The position numbers and the translations under genes are program-made. Source: Cacajao melanocephalus (lineage: Eukaryota; Chordata; Mammalia; Primates; Pitheciidae). Taken from it: a stretch of 64,000 bases of DNA. The notes under the pieces are model-generated. The model saw only the letters and a list, made by a program, of their open reading frames with translations. It was not told the origin of the DNA and did no database searches. The stretch lies in assembly GCA_963573385.1 (NCBI GenBank), contig CAUYLG010062061.1, forward strand, positions 1-64,000, written 5' to 3'. Below are positions 15,967 through 29,400 of the stretch, in pieces (position 1 is the first letter of the stretch; every line of letters starts with the position of its first letter).

Positions 15967-16422
15967 ACTGGTTCTCAAAGATCCCTGAGGTCCCTGGGAC
16001 CCTTTCAAGAGGTCAGAGAGGTCAAACTTGTTTCCATAAAACTTTGTCACTTTCACTGTCATTCTTTCTGAAGTGTACTATGGAGTTCTTCCAGAGGCTA
16101 CATAATGTATTATATCACAATAGATTGAAGGCAGGAGGCAGAGAATCCAGTTATCTTCTATTAAGCCAGATGAGATACGCACAACATGTAAAACAATGCC
16201 TCTTCTAATTTTTGTTCTAGAAAGTTATTTTTCATAAAAATATTATCTACATTGACATGCAGTGGGTTTTGTTACTTTTAAAAGCATATGTAACTTTATT
16301 AAATGTCTGTTTTCATTTCTAATACAGTAAATAATCAATGGCTATAACCCCACATAAACAAAAGCTCTTAAGTATAAAAGCATCCTGAGACCAACAAGTC
16401 TGAGAATGACTCGGCTAAGAAA
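15967..16422. mobile_element. Non-autonomous hAT-type DNA transposon
   Basis: Left end CACTGGTTCTCAAAG and right end AGTCTGAGAATGACTCGG form imperfect inverted termini of the hAT-Charlie type. The inside ('tggagttcttccagaggctacataatgt', 'attaagccagatgagata', 'catgtaaaacaatgcc') is a known interspersed pattern. I am not certain of the family name. Confidence 0.65.
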
Positions 16423-17119
16423 TATAATAAAAATAAGCTTCTTTTGCTAGTTCTCTTACAGTAATAAGAAATGAGGTATCAACATTTTCTCTGAAACCAT
16501 CTGTGCCAGATAAAAATCACTGCTACTATATTTATCTGTGTATTTTCATCTTCAATTATCTTCAATTTGGAAAAAATAATTTCCCCCTAAATACTATTTC
16601 CCCTAGCAGGCTGTATCACTTTTTAGCAGCAGCTATGTTCTTAAAGCTTAAGCTAGACTGCAGATGAAAACTTAGCAAAACTTTAAACTGCTCTGCCAAC
16701 AAATAAATTACACCCTGGCTATAAAGTCTATGGTCCCTAAATTCATAGTACAAACTCTGGGCCAAGCACAATTAACCCACAGGATTCTAAATAAAGTCCT
16801 TCAGACCAGACACAGGAGAAACAAGGGGGAGGAGACATTCAAGTTGTTGGATTGACAAGTGGAGGAATATAATCAACTCCTAAACCCATTAACGTGTTTT
16901 TACCTTTTCTGTTTTCCTTTACTTGACAATTTCTCTTCTCTAGACTACAGATTTTTCCACATCCCTTGGAACAAAGACAAAATTTAAGAACTAAAAAAGA
17001 AGTAGTTTAACTCACCTCTTGTCCAACATCTTGGTTTTACAGAGTCATTAATGACCCAAGAGGTTAGCTAAATGATTTAACACAGGGAGGGGGGTAACTG
17101 GAACTAAAACACAGCTCTT
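16423..17119. other. Single-copy sequence, nothing recognised
   Basis: No gene or named repeat seen. Confidence 0.3.
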
Positions 17120-17420
17120 GGCCAGGCGCAATGGCTCGAGAAATGGCTCACACCTATAATTCCGGTACTTTGGGAGGCCAAGGAGGGCTCATCATCTGAG
17201 GTCAGGAGTTCAAGACCAGCCTGGCCAACATGGGGAAACCCAGTCTCTACAAAAAATACAAATATTACCCGGTGGTGGTGGTGGTGCATGCCTGTAATTC
17301 CAGCTACGCAGGAGAATCATTTGAACCTGGGAGGGAAACATTGCAGTGAGCCAAGATCGCACCGCTGCACTCCAGCCTGGGCAGCAGAGACTCTGTCTCA
17401 AAAAATATATAAAATAAAAT
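17120..17420 (+). mobile_element. Alu, full length, with small internal duplication
   Basis: The head reads 'caatggctcgagaaatggctcacacc', so 'atggctc' occurs twice. A short GGTGGT run (17270-17285) replaces the usual 'gggcgtggtggc'. Confidence 0.9.
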
Positions 17421-17650
17421 TAAAACACAGCCCAACTCCAAGTCCAGTACCCTTCCACTGACTACATTCGCACTTAAAATAGTAAAGCTAACCGCCGAAA
17501 TAGGAAGCAATTAAATTACAATTATTTAAACAATCAGATTATTCATCTATGTTTGTGTATCAAACTATTTTAAGGCAAAATAACATCTACACAAACCAAG
17601 GAGAGAGGCTACAGTTAATGCTCTCTGGATACCAGAATCTAACCCCTTGC

Positions 17651-17701
17651 AGTGGCAGTGGCAGTGGCGGTGGCGGTGGCGGTGGCGGTGGCGGTGGCGG
17701 C
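17651..17701 (+). repeat. GGCGGT/GGCAGT hexamer microsatellite
   Basis: About eight 6-bp units, the first two GGCAGT and the rest GGCGGT, in otherwise AT-rich single-copy DNA. It makes a poly-Gly run in the frame at 17549-17797, but that frame has no other sign of coding. Confidence 0.9.
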
Positions 17702-18039
17702 ACGGGGGGAAAACACTTGTGCTTTGATAATCCACTGTTTAAGGAATCACATTGGGAGAGTAGTCATTCTATAACCCAGATTCCTTTCTCTCTCTGACCT
17801 TTCAACAGATCTCAAAAGACAGCAGCTCTCAGTGAGGAAAGGAAATTGGGGGTGGCAGGAAAAGCTGAAAGGGAAGACAATAGAGGTGTTTTGCTTTTTA
17901 GCTCAGTACTCCATTCTGTGGCAAAAAAGCCAAACACAAATTAGCAGCACCTCCCTCATACCATGGGAGCACCCCATTGATCTCATTCCTTTATTCCATT
18001 CCCTAATCATTATTTATTATCTCTCAGGAGAACTGTTAA

Positions 18040-18372
18040 AATACCATCTCAATCCCCCGAGACCCAAACTCTCAAACACATCTGCCATGAATGCCATCAG
18101 AATTATCTTTCAAAAACAAACACAAATCTGATGTCTCCTTTCACTTAAACTTGAAAGTACATATCTCATTACCTTAACAGTAAAAGGTATATGTCCTAAC
18201 ATGACACTCAAGGTCACCCCTTTTGATTTTAGCTTCACTCAAACTACCTTTCAGCCCCATCTCCATAACCCCTCCCCCCTCCCAGAGTCTCCAGTGTTCC
18301 TTCCACACTCTCCTACTACTTTTTCCCCTGAAAACACTATACTTTCACACTTTCATTGCTCCATTTCAAATA
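18040..18372 (+). mobile_element. Probable L2 LINE, left part
   Basis: Pyrimidine-rich sequence with 'tcagaattatctttcaaaaacaaacacaaatctgatg' fits the L2 segment just before its 3' end. The 3' portion resumes at 18546 after an inserted element. Confidence 0.5.
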
Positions 18373-18545
18373 ATGGTTCTCAATTTTGCCCCCAGGGCAC
18401 AACTGGCAATGTCTGAAGACATGGGGGGGGGGGGGGCTATACCACTGGCATCTTGTGGATAGAAGCCAGGACTCAGAGGGACAGCACCTCATGACAAAGA
18501 ATTATCTGGCCCAAACTGTCAATAGTGTCGAGGTTAAAAAACCCT
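18373..18545 (-). mobile_element. MER20-like hAT element inserted in L2
   Basis: It starts 'tggttctcaattttgcccccagggcacaactggcaatgtctgaagacat' and contains 'tggcatcttgtggatagaagccagg' and 'gaattatctggcccaaactgtcaatagtg', which match MER20 in order. A run of about 15 G at 18423-18437 interrupts it. Confidence 0.75.
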
Positions 18546-18760
18546 ACCTGATAGCAAGTTGCTCCCTCTGCCCGGAAGTCCCTGCTCTAATTAATAGGGC
18601 CATGAGAACAGTACATCTTTCAAGACCTCACCCAATGCCAAACAATGATTTCTCCGTCTCTCCTACTACACTTTTCACACCTCCATTTAATATAGCTGTA
18701 ATTGCACTGTATAATTGTCTGGCTCACCATACTTCAGAAAGTAGACAATCATCTTTATAT
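18546..18760 (+). mobile_element. L2 LINE 3' part, right of the MER20 insert
   Basis: 'ttgctccctctgcccggaagtccctgctc' is the standard L2 3'-end motif, so the MER20-like element landed in an existing L2. Confidence 0.65.
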
Positions 18761-18842
18761 ACCCTCTGGTGTCTAAAATGGCACAGGGTGAGCATGCCTT
18801 ATCTGAAAATCTGGAATTCAAAACGTTCCAAAATCTGAACTT

Positions 18843-19156
18843 TTCTTTTTTTTTTGAGACGGAGTCTCACTCTGTTGCCCAGGCTGGAGTGCTTGAAACC
18901 GGGAGGTGGAGGTTACAGTGAGCCGAGATCACTGCAACCTCCACCTCCCGGTTTCAAGCAATTCTCTGGCCTCAGCCTCCTAAGTAGCTGAGATTACAGG
19001 CGCATGCCACCACGCCTAGCTAATTTTTGTATTTTTAGTAGAGACAGGGTCTCACCATGTTGGCCAGGATGGTGTCAAACTCCTGATCTCAAGTGATCTG
19101 CCCACCTCAGCCTCCCAAGTGTTGGGATTATGGGGGTGAGCCACTGTGTCTGGCCT
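18843..19156 (-). mobile_element. Alu rebuilt by an internal fold-back inversion
   Basis: A full Alu in minus orientation, except that the usual 'gcagtggcgcgatctcggc' is replaced at 18891-18928 by plus-orientation Alu sequence, copied from the strand opposite 18929-18959. See the inverted-repeat entry. Confidence 0.95.
18891..18959. repeat. 31-bp inverted repeat (hairpin) inside an Alu
   Basis: Left arm 18891-18921 and right arm 18929-18959 are reverse complements with one mismatch, separated by 7 bases (18922-18928). The right arm is normal Alu sequence in place; the left arm is its inverted copy. Confidence 0.95.
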
Positions 19157-19394
19157 CAAAATTCGGATTTTGAATTTCACTCTAGTATTCATAATATTCC
19201 AAAATCTGGGGGAAAAAAGATACAAAATCGGAAACACTTCTGATCCCAAGCATTTTGGATAAGGGATACTCAACTCAATCTATATTAAATGAATAACTTC
19301 AATTCAATCACAGTAAGGTAGCACTGACACGATTCTCCTTCCCATCATGTACGAGAATAAAAAAGCAATCCTCAGCTGACATTGATATGGCTCA

Positions 19395-20810
<1,416 letters not shown>

Positions 20811-21053
20811 GGTCAAGCACAGTGGCTCAGGTCTATAATCCTCTGGGAGGCCAAAGCAGAAGGACTGCTTGAGACCAGGAGTTTGAGACCAGCCTGGGAA
20901 ACATAGCCAGACCCCTGTTCTCTACCAAACATTAGCCAGGTGAGGTAGTGTAGGCCTGTAGTCCTATTTACTTGGCAGGCTGAGGTGCGAGGATGGCTTG
21001 AACCCAGGAATGCCAGGCTGCGATGAGCTATGATTGCGCCACCACACTCCAGC
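20811..21053 (+). mobile_element. Older Alu (AluJ-like), 3'-truncated
   Basis: 'gtcaagcacagtggctcaggtc' to 'gcgccaccacactccagcc'; it lacks the final segment and A tail. Confidence 0.8.
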
Positions 21054-22159
21054 CATCACTGCTCTTAACTGGGGACTGGAAAACTATGGTAACAGACCAA
21101 TTCCAGCCTCCTGTTTTGTACAGCTCACAAGTCAAGAATGGATTTCACACAAAACATTTGCAATCAATTTGATGACAGGAACACTGAACTTTATCCAATG
21201 AAGCAAAATACTGTATTACCTCCCCTTCACATATATACACCAAATTCTGTTTTTCTCATTAGACTTACGTTATACTTCATTGTATTTAATTACATTTTTT
21301 ATTTCACCAATAAAAAATTTACCCAATGTCCTCAATTCTGCCTCTCAGCCTACAAAGTCCAAAGTATTTTTACTATGTGGCCCTTTACAGAAAAAGTTTA
21401 CTGATCCCTACTCTGAACTCCAGATATGTTACCAAGCAGAGCAACCAAACCTTTGTACACTACACCTCGAACAGAGAGAAAATACTGTTAGGTAGAAATG
21501 GGTCTAACACCGTACGGTAACTTCCATGCCCTCTGGGGTCCGAGTTAATAAAGAGGGGCCTTACTTAGTAGTCCTAAGTAACCAATTGACAGAAAAGACC
21601 AGAAAAGTGAGATGTAACCAACAGCCTCAACTTATAACTCTCAATAGCCACCAAAGTCAGCAGGAATAATATGGACATAAAGGACAGTAACAGGAGGCTT
21701 TACCACTCCCTTTTTCCTTTTTCTTTTCCACCCAATTCACAGGCTCTGTAGAAGATGGGATCTAATATCCAAGATTACCAGCTCAAACTCATCCCAAGGA
21801 AAACAATTCCTTTGATTATGGTTGACTAACATGGGACAAATATGTTCAAAGCTCACATGATTAATAAGGATAAACCGTAGGGTGCCATGAAATGAAGATG
21901 CATCAATTCTGTACAAGAGGTTGGAGGTACTCCAAGTTAAATACTACCCCAGATTTTCCCATTCATGTAATCAAGTGTTTATTATAAACAGTATTATTCT
22001 AGATGTTCTGTAATACACAAAGGTAAAGGATAGAATCCCTGATCTTATTATCCATTACCAGGGAGAAAATTTAATTTTAATTTTATGAGTGACGACAAGA
22101 GAATTTAATAATTAATATGATTTGACACATATAGAAATAGCTTCATAAAGAAGGCAATC
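21054..22159. other. Single-copy sequence, nothing recognised
   Basis: 1.1 kb without an assignable repeat. Overlapping frames at 21138-21520 are short and without recognisable domains. Confidence 0.3.
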
Positions 22160-22445
22160 TATAGCATGCTATCTTGGTCAACTTACTTCACCCCTTTGAG
22201 CCATTTTTCTCATCTGAAAAATGAAGGGTCTGACTAGAACTGGGATCTCTTCCAGAACTCTTTACTGTAACGGGATTGGTAAGACAAGTGGCTCTGAGTC
22301 GTAAAGATAATTAGCAAAAAGTAAGTAAAATAGCAAGAATATAATGACTAACTGTATTCATCCAACAGTTACTGAGTGTCTGTATGCCAGGCACTTTCTA
22401 GGTGCTAAGGATATTATCAGTGACTTAGGATGAAAGCCACTAACC
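22160..22445 (+). mobile_element. MIR SINE piece plus an old-repeat fragment
   Basis: 'tcaacttacttcacccctttgagccatttttctcatctgaaaaatgaag' at 22178-22226 is the MIR core. 'attcatccaacagttactgagtgtctgtatgccaggcactttctaggtgctaagg' at 22356-22410 is another common old-repeat segment of uncertain family. Confidence 0.6.
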
Positions 22446-23720
22446 TTAAAGATAGAATTTGGAAGATAAAATTAATCAAAACACCTAAACAAAATAAATA
22501 AATAGAAAAACAGTGTAGAGATAACAGAGCATCAGTACAGCAAAGGAATAGCAGGAGTAAGGGGTGACACCAGAGTATGTAAATTCTGGTCAAAAATTAA
22601 CAGCATCAGAAGTACAGCTATTCCTAAAGCCAAAATGCCAAGAATTTTAAAAGAACCTATTTCTACTATGCTTGACATTTCGGCTCACTGGAGAAGACTG
22701 GAGTTCAGAATGAAATTCTATTTAAAGTAACAAAAAAATTCAATTGGCATATACCATAACAAGGTTTTTTTAAATAACAACTTAATCCAATCTCTCCTAT
22801 AAGGAACATAAAAGAATGCCAGATAATTAGCACTAAGGACTTTAGAGATCAGCTAGTCCAGCCCACCTCACTTCATACAATGTTAGCTTCTAGACAACAG
22901 TAATCTCTACAACAGTACCTAACAGATGCCCAATAAGTATTTGTTGAATGGATTAAAAAGGAAACATTAATGTCTCAACAGATATTAATGTTTATAGTAG
23001 AGCTGGAACCATAACATCAAGAAGGTGCTAAGTGATAATAAATTTGATATATATGTGCACATATACTACATATATTACATATGAGTGTGGAATCCCTGTC
23101 TCTTCTAGTGTTTGAGCTTTTCACTACATGTTGTGTTTCAGTCTGTTATTTTTGACTGTGTGACTAACAAAACTAAACTCAAGCAAGAGTACTGCTGCCT
23201 AAGACACGCAAAGGGTCTCGTATCTCCCCTTTCCCTAAAAGGGATTGCAAAAAAAAACCCTGGTTACACATAAGACTCACCTATTGAGCAAATATATTTT
23301 GAAAAAGCTCCACAGATGACTGATACACAGAGGTGGCAGAAAATCCTTGTTAGGCAGTGACTGAGAATAAAACTGAAAACCCATTTGCTGCCAAATATAA
23401 GGTATATGTGTATACATATGCTGAAGCCACCAAAATTTAGCATGGGTATGTTTGAAGAATAAATTTTAGGTAAGCAATCTCATCCTAACAATATGCTTTT
23501 TCACAAGTTACTCCTTAAAAGTATATTACAATGGTCATCACTTTATAATCCACAGTAACTAATTGATAAATTCAATGCCCAATATAGGTGTTAGAAGTTT
23601 CTTTTTTCCTTATAGTAATTACATCAATTTCTTTCATGATCGCTAGAGTCCCATTTTCTATGATATAATTTAACAAAAAGATCTTTGAGGAATCTTGTGT
23701 CACGCTAAGAATGCTCATAG
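22446..23720. other. Single-copy sequence, nothing recognised
   Basis: AT-rich, with an ATATGTGCACATAT palindromic stretch near 23050. No gene features seen. Confidence 0.3.
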
Positions 23721-24030
23721 AGCCAGGCACAGTGTCTCACACCTGGAATCCTAACACTTTGGGAGGCCCAGGTGGGCGGATTGCTTGAGCCCAGGAGTTC
23801 AAGACCAGCTTGAGCAACTTGGCAAAATCCCATCTCTATAAAGACCAAAAAAACAAAACAAAACAAACAAACAAAACCCACAAAAAAAATAGCCAGGCAT
23901 AGTGGCAAGCACCTGTAGTCTCAGCTACTCGGGAGGCTGATCACCTGAGCCCAGGAGAGGTTAAGGCTGCAGTGAGCCATGACCACTCCAGCCTGGGTGA
24001 CAGAGCGGGAATCTTTCTTAAAAAAAAGAA
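23721..24030 (+). mobile_element. Older Alu (AluJ-like)
   Basis: The middle A linker has become AACAAAAC repeats, and the right monomer carries a deletion ('aggctgatcacctgagcccaggagag'). Confidence 0.9.
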
Positions 24031-24787
24031 ACTTAATAGATCCTGAACTCCTATAGGCTTTCCTGCTGCCATCTCCCCACCATTACAACTTAGTCCAATG
24101 AACTAAGGGGATTAAGAGACAGAAACACCAAATAAATGTGTTGTTATTACTTGTGTTCCATAAAACAATTATAAATCAATGCCAAAACAACACAAAACTC
24201 AAAACAAATAAACTCTAAATTCTCAAACTGAGACAACAGAATTTCATGTGATACTAAATGGTCATTTATGGGATGATTTAAATAAATTACTAGGAGACAA
24301 ACGTGTAGTCGCTACACCTTTTAGTAATGTTAGGTTGCCTAGTATTTTCTCATAAACCCACCAACTAAAATACAACCCTGAGCATGCTGGAAGATATATG
24401 GAAAGGGAGAAACCTATCTGCCACATAGCTTTTAACATCTCCCTTGGACGACCACGATATTTATCAAATTGGAGACTATTTTGATAGTCTTAAAAACTAA
24501 ACTAAATCTAAACCTACTCTGGTACAAGAAACAAAAGCTCTAAATGCTTTTTTAAAAATAGCAATCAGTGTCATTTCACTAACATTAGCACAGTAGTTGA
24601 AGCACTACTGGTTGAACCTGACAGACCTGAGACCCATCTCCATAAGGTAATAAATGGAAACCGCTTAACAGTGCTGACAGATAATTAACACTCAAATGAT
24701 AATCATGCTAATAACTAAAAAAATTGAGAAAAAAATCCATTTTCCGATTTATCCACTTGAAAGTTCTAACAACATGATAAAAACAAT
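24031..24787. other. Single-copy sequence, nothing recognised
   Basis: No gene or named repeat seen. Confidence 0.3.
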
Positions 24788-24995
24788 AGCCCAGTGGTTT
24801 TCAACTCCAAATGCAAGTAAGAATCATCCACAATGCTTTTAAAATATACCTCTGCCTTGGCCCCATATCAGATCAATTAATCAGTTTCTGGGGGTGGGAC
24901 CCAGGGATCAGTTTTGAGATTTTTTTGTTGTTGTTTTTTTTCTTAAACCCTGCCAAGTGATTATCATGTCCAGTCAGGGTTGAGGTCCAATGTAT
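24788..24995 (+). mobile_element. MER5A-like hAT element
   Basis: 'cagtggttttcaactccaaatgcaagtaagaatcatcc', 'ttaaaatatacctctgccttggcccc' and a degraded inverted right end 'tgattatcatgtccagtcagggttgagg' follow MER5A in order. Confidence 0.8.
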
Positions 24996-25661
24996 TAACT
25001 ATTTCCCAAATGTTAACATTAAGACTCTATGTTAAAATACAAGAACTTAGCAATAAATAGGACGGCTTTCAAAACTACAGCTCCTAAAAGAACCAAATGA
25101 AAACTAAAATCCTATTCTTCCCTTTTTGAAAAAAAAAAAAAAAAAAAAAAAAAAACATTGAAAGACTCAGAAAACATACCTACAAGAGGGAAAACGTAAT
25201 GCAGGCTACCATAAGAAGTAATCCATTCTTTTAGAATAAAAATCAACTAATGCAATCTCAGGATAAGACACCCCCCTTCATTGCCCAAAAGACTTACAAG
25301 GCGTCTAATCCATTAACACACACCACTAGATATTTCAAATAACTTTCTTAAACCTCTTTTAAACAAAGATTGGTTTCAATATTAAAATTTTGAAACAACG
25401 TTAGAAATTGATCTTATGAAATACAAATAAGCTCAAAGAACGCTTGTTGTGTGACCAACTAATCAAGAACTGGATGACTGGCAAATTCATGACAAACATC
25501 CACTTCAAAACCATAAGCTGCATTCATACCACGTCAAAGAAAAATCTGAGAAGACAGCCAAGAAATCTCAAATCTTAAGATATTAAAAAACGTGCTTCAA
25601 GACTCGAAGAAAAAAGATCTCAAGTAAATCCTACTTGAGCATTCCATAGATAAAACATGAG
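24996..25661. other. Unassigned, with a 29-A run
   Basis: A pure A run at about 25127-25155 has no SINE body to its left, so it may be an orphan tail or a simple repeat. The rest is unrecognised. Confidence 0.4.
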
Positions 25662-27184
<1,523 letters not shown>

Positions 27185-27796
27185 GGGGCGAAGGAGGTGT
27201 AGGAGGCCAATAACCCGGCTCGGACTCCGGGAGCCCAGGGCAGGGGAAAAACTGCGGGTTATCGCGGGAGGGTGGGGGGAGGCGGACAAGTCGTCAAGCC
27301 TGATAGCCAGGCGTAGCCGAGGCCTAGCTCCCCGGCTCCAAATCACTCCACCTCAGTAATGGCGTTTGGTGTCAAGTGGAACCAGACGGGGTAGGAAAGC
27401 GGCTGCCGGGCCGGGGTCGGTCAGCCCCCAATACGGACCCGGACCCCTGGTGCGGACGGCGGGCTGCCCGCCACGCCCGGAGACTCCATCCTCCTACTCG
27501 GCCCCAGACAGGACGGGAAGGGGGAGGAGGGGGAGGGACAGAGCCGTCAGCCATTTTCCCTTACAGTCCAAAACACACAGACACGCTCTCGGGACACCGG
27601 CTCCGCACCCAACACCGGCCCGCGCGCCCGCCCAGCCCGGGCCGGAGGAGGGGGAACCGGAAAGCCCCGGCCCGCCCGGCAGCCGCCTAGGAAAAAACCT
27701 CGCACACACGCACACCCCCCTCGCCCTCCTCCCCTCACCCACTTCCAGCTGTTGGCCCCGGGAAGGCGCGTCGCCCCGGCGCAGCTGGCCACTCAC

Positions 27797-28480
27797 CGCA
27801 CGACACAGACGTCTTCTCAAAACCAGGGCACGCGGAGGCGGGAGGCAGCAGGCGACGGTGGGGCTCGGTCCCGGGACAAGACCTACCCTGGGTGCATCCC
27901 AGGCCCGGATGACGGGCAACAAAGTGTATCGGAAGGCTGCGGCTGCCGGGCTCCGGGCTGCGGGCGTCTCAACGAGGAGGCTGCACACCGGCGCCGGAAC
28001 TCGCTCCTCGCCGCACCCGCCTCCTCCTCCTCCTCGTCCTCGGCCGGCGACGGCCCTCTTCCCCCTTCTCCCCTTAGACTGGGGCTCTCGCTGAGCTCAG
28101 ACGGCTCCGGGCGGTGCGTTTCTCCTGCGTCACCTCCTCCAGCTCCTCCTCCTGCAGCGACGGCTTCACCTTCCCCTAGTCGCCGCCTCTGTCCCCGCTC
28201 CGGGCCTGGTCGCTTTGCAGCAGCTCACTCCTCACTCCCGGCGCCGACCCTAGCACCGGGCGCTAAGGCGGCCGCCTCCCGTGAGAGAGAGGCGGCGGCG
28301 GGCTCCCGTGAGGCCCGGGAGCTGTGCAAGGCGGGGAGGGGCTCGGCACGGCAGAGGCCCTAACGGGGCCGGGTGCAGAGAGGTTGCGGCTCCGACGGCG
28401 GCGGAGACTAGCGTCCGCAGCCGCGAATACCCGTCCTCGTCAATATGGCGGATCCGGCAAACCAAAAAAAAAAAAAAAAA
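27797..28480 (-). other. Putative non-coding first exon (5' UTR) of a minus-strand gene
   Basis: Reading leftward from the YY1-type motif at 28441-28452, the minus strand is GC-rich with CGG/GGAGGA runs and no useful start codon. The ATG seen at about 27900 is followed within five codons by TAG. The stretch ends at a strong splice donor: GTGAGT at 27796-27791 after ...GTGCG. A weaker alternative donor, GTAGGT at 27886-27881 after CCCAGG, would shorten it. This layout (YY1 near the start, GC-rich untranslated exon 1, large first intron) is common for housekeeping and signalling genes. The start of transcription, somewhere near 28450-28490, is inferred. I could not match the exon to a named gene, and no second exon is visible to the left. 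Confidence 0.55.
28441..28452 (-). promoter_or_regulatory. YY1-type motif at the inferred start site
   Basis: The plus strand reads CAATATGGCGGA; on the minus strand TCCGCCATATTG, close to the YY1 consensus GCCGCCATNTTG. In many mammalian promoters this element lies just downstream of the start site in the orientation seen here, which supports minus-strand transcription. Confidence 0.7.
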
Positions 28481-28484
28481 AAAA
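28464..28484. repeat. 21-base A/T homopolymer inside the CpG island
   Basis: An uninterrupted A run (T on the minus strand) next to the YY1-type site and a GGC-rich run (28497-28535). It would sit at or just upstream of the inferred minus-strand start, where poly(dA:dT) tends to keep nucleosomes off. There is no SINE body beside it. Confidence 0.9.
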
Positions 28485-28572
28485 CCGCTCGGCCAGTGGC
28501 GGCGGCGGTAGCGGCGGCGACGGCAGCGGCGACGCAGACTCCCACTAGCCCCAGTACCGCCCAAGACCCGAG

Positions 28573-28600
28573 GTTCTCCGCCCCCGTCAGGCCCCGCCCC
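28573..28600. promoter_or_regulatory. Paired GC boxes (SP/KLF type)
   Basis: CTCCGCCCCC at about 28576-28585 and GCCCCGCCCC at 28591-28600, about 100 bp upstream of the inferred minus-strand start. Confidence 0.6.
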
Positions 28601-28817
28601 TTTGAGGCCCCTCCTCTCGGCCCTCCCCCTGCTCCTGCCCAGCCCCCTCCCGCTCAGCTGCCCCCTCTTCTCCCCCTCCTCCCCGGGCCGTCAAGGCTGA
28701 GAGAGCAGCGCGAGTCGTCGAGGGGGCCGGGCTAGGGCGCGAGACGCCTGGAACCCGGAGAGCTAGGGTGGGGGAAGGGAAGACAATGCGGTAAAGATTG
28801 TTCGCGCAGTACCGTTT

Positions 28818-28824
28818 CTTCCGG
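28818..28824 (-). promoter_or_regulatory. ETS/GABP-type site
   Basis: CTTCCGG on the plus strand, CCGGAAG on the minus strand, the core bound by ETS factors such as GABPA. A single short motif, so the call rests on its CpG-island context. Confidence 0.45.
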
Positions 28825-29099
28825 CTGGCCCCTCCAGGGTCGTGCTACGGCCAGAAATCCTGTTCCATGCCCCTCAGCTCAAGAGCGGGACGAGGGCAGA
28901 GGGGGCTCTAGAACGGGGAAGGGAGACCCGAGAAGAACTAGCACACCACGCCGAAAGGGCTGGGCAGCAGGGACTGGCGGGGTGTATGGCCACGACGGGG
29001 TTAATCGCGTGAACCGCAGCCGCGTCACTCATAGTTTGACTCGAGCCGCTGTTTTTGTTCCATTGTGAACCGTAGCCCCGCCGACAAGAACCCGGATGA

Positions 29100-29107
29100 T
29101 GACGTCA
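29100..29107. promoter_or_regulatory. Perfect CRE, TGACGTCA
   Basis: The full 8-bp palindrome bound by CREB/ATF factors, in the right shoulder of the CpG island about 0.65 kb upstream of the inferred minus-strand start. Confidence 0.7.
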
Positions 29108-29225
29108 CTGGCCTCCCCCTTTTCCGGGATCGTGGGGGGAGGGGCGCGGGAAGATGAGATCCCGAGACCACGCTCTGGGCGGTCGCCGCCCCGGTGCCTG
29201 GAGGTCCCGGCGGCGCAGCTGACCC

Positions 29226-29239
29226 GCGTCACGTGACGC
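29226..29239. promoter_or_regulatory. 14-bp perfect palindrome with E-box core
   Basis: GCGTCACGTGACGC is self-complementary. Its centre GTCACGTGAC is an ideal USF/TFE-type E-box and fits the CLEAR motif of lysosomal gene promoters. It lies 119 bp right of the CRE. Confidence 0.75.
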
Positions 29240-29400
29240 ACGAGCTGACCGAGCCACTGGGCTGCGGGGGCGCGAGGTCCCGAGGGCCTGGCCACCTGCT
29301 CGGCGCCGATAGGGGGAAGGTGTGGCTATCTCCCGCAGCGGAAGGAGGCGGCGTGGGGAATGAGGGCCTTTTCCCCACCCCGCGAGGGAGGTGCTCTGAG

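Larger units (their letters stand above)
27185..29400. promoter_or_regulatory. CpG island
   Basis: A sharp change from AT-rich DNA to roughly 2.2 kb of GC-rich sequence dense in CpG, with GC boxes, CGG-type runs, an ETS-type site, a YY1-type site, a CRE and an E-box. It contains no Alu or L1. It is the only such region in the window, and is typical of a widely expressed vertebrate gene's promoter. Several long open frames on both strands (for example 27366-28094 plus, 27494-27988 minus) arise because stop codons are rare in GC-rich DNA. Methylation state cannot be seen from sequence. Confidence 0.95.

Noticed and set aside
17549..17797. Frame with a long poly-Gly run
   Set aside because: The Gly run is just the GGCGGT microsatellite; the rest is AT-rich with no coding sign.
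27366..28094. 242-codon plus-strand frame in the CpG island, and the 164-codon minus frame at 27494-27988
   Set aside because: Stops are rare in such GC-rich DNA. The two frames overlap on opposite strands, are Pro/Arg/Ala/Ser-rich, and neither has domains.
28445..28735. Plus-strand frame starting ATGGCGGATCCG at the YY1 motif (poly-Lys from the A21 run, then poly-Ala)
   Set aside because: The ATGGCGG is the YY1 site itself, and the low-complexity product depends on an unstable A run.
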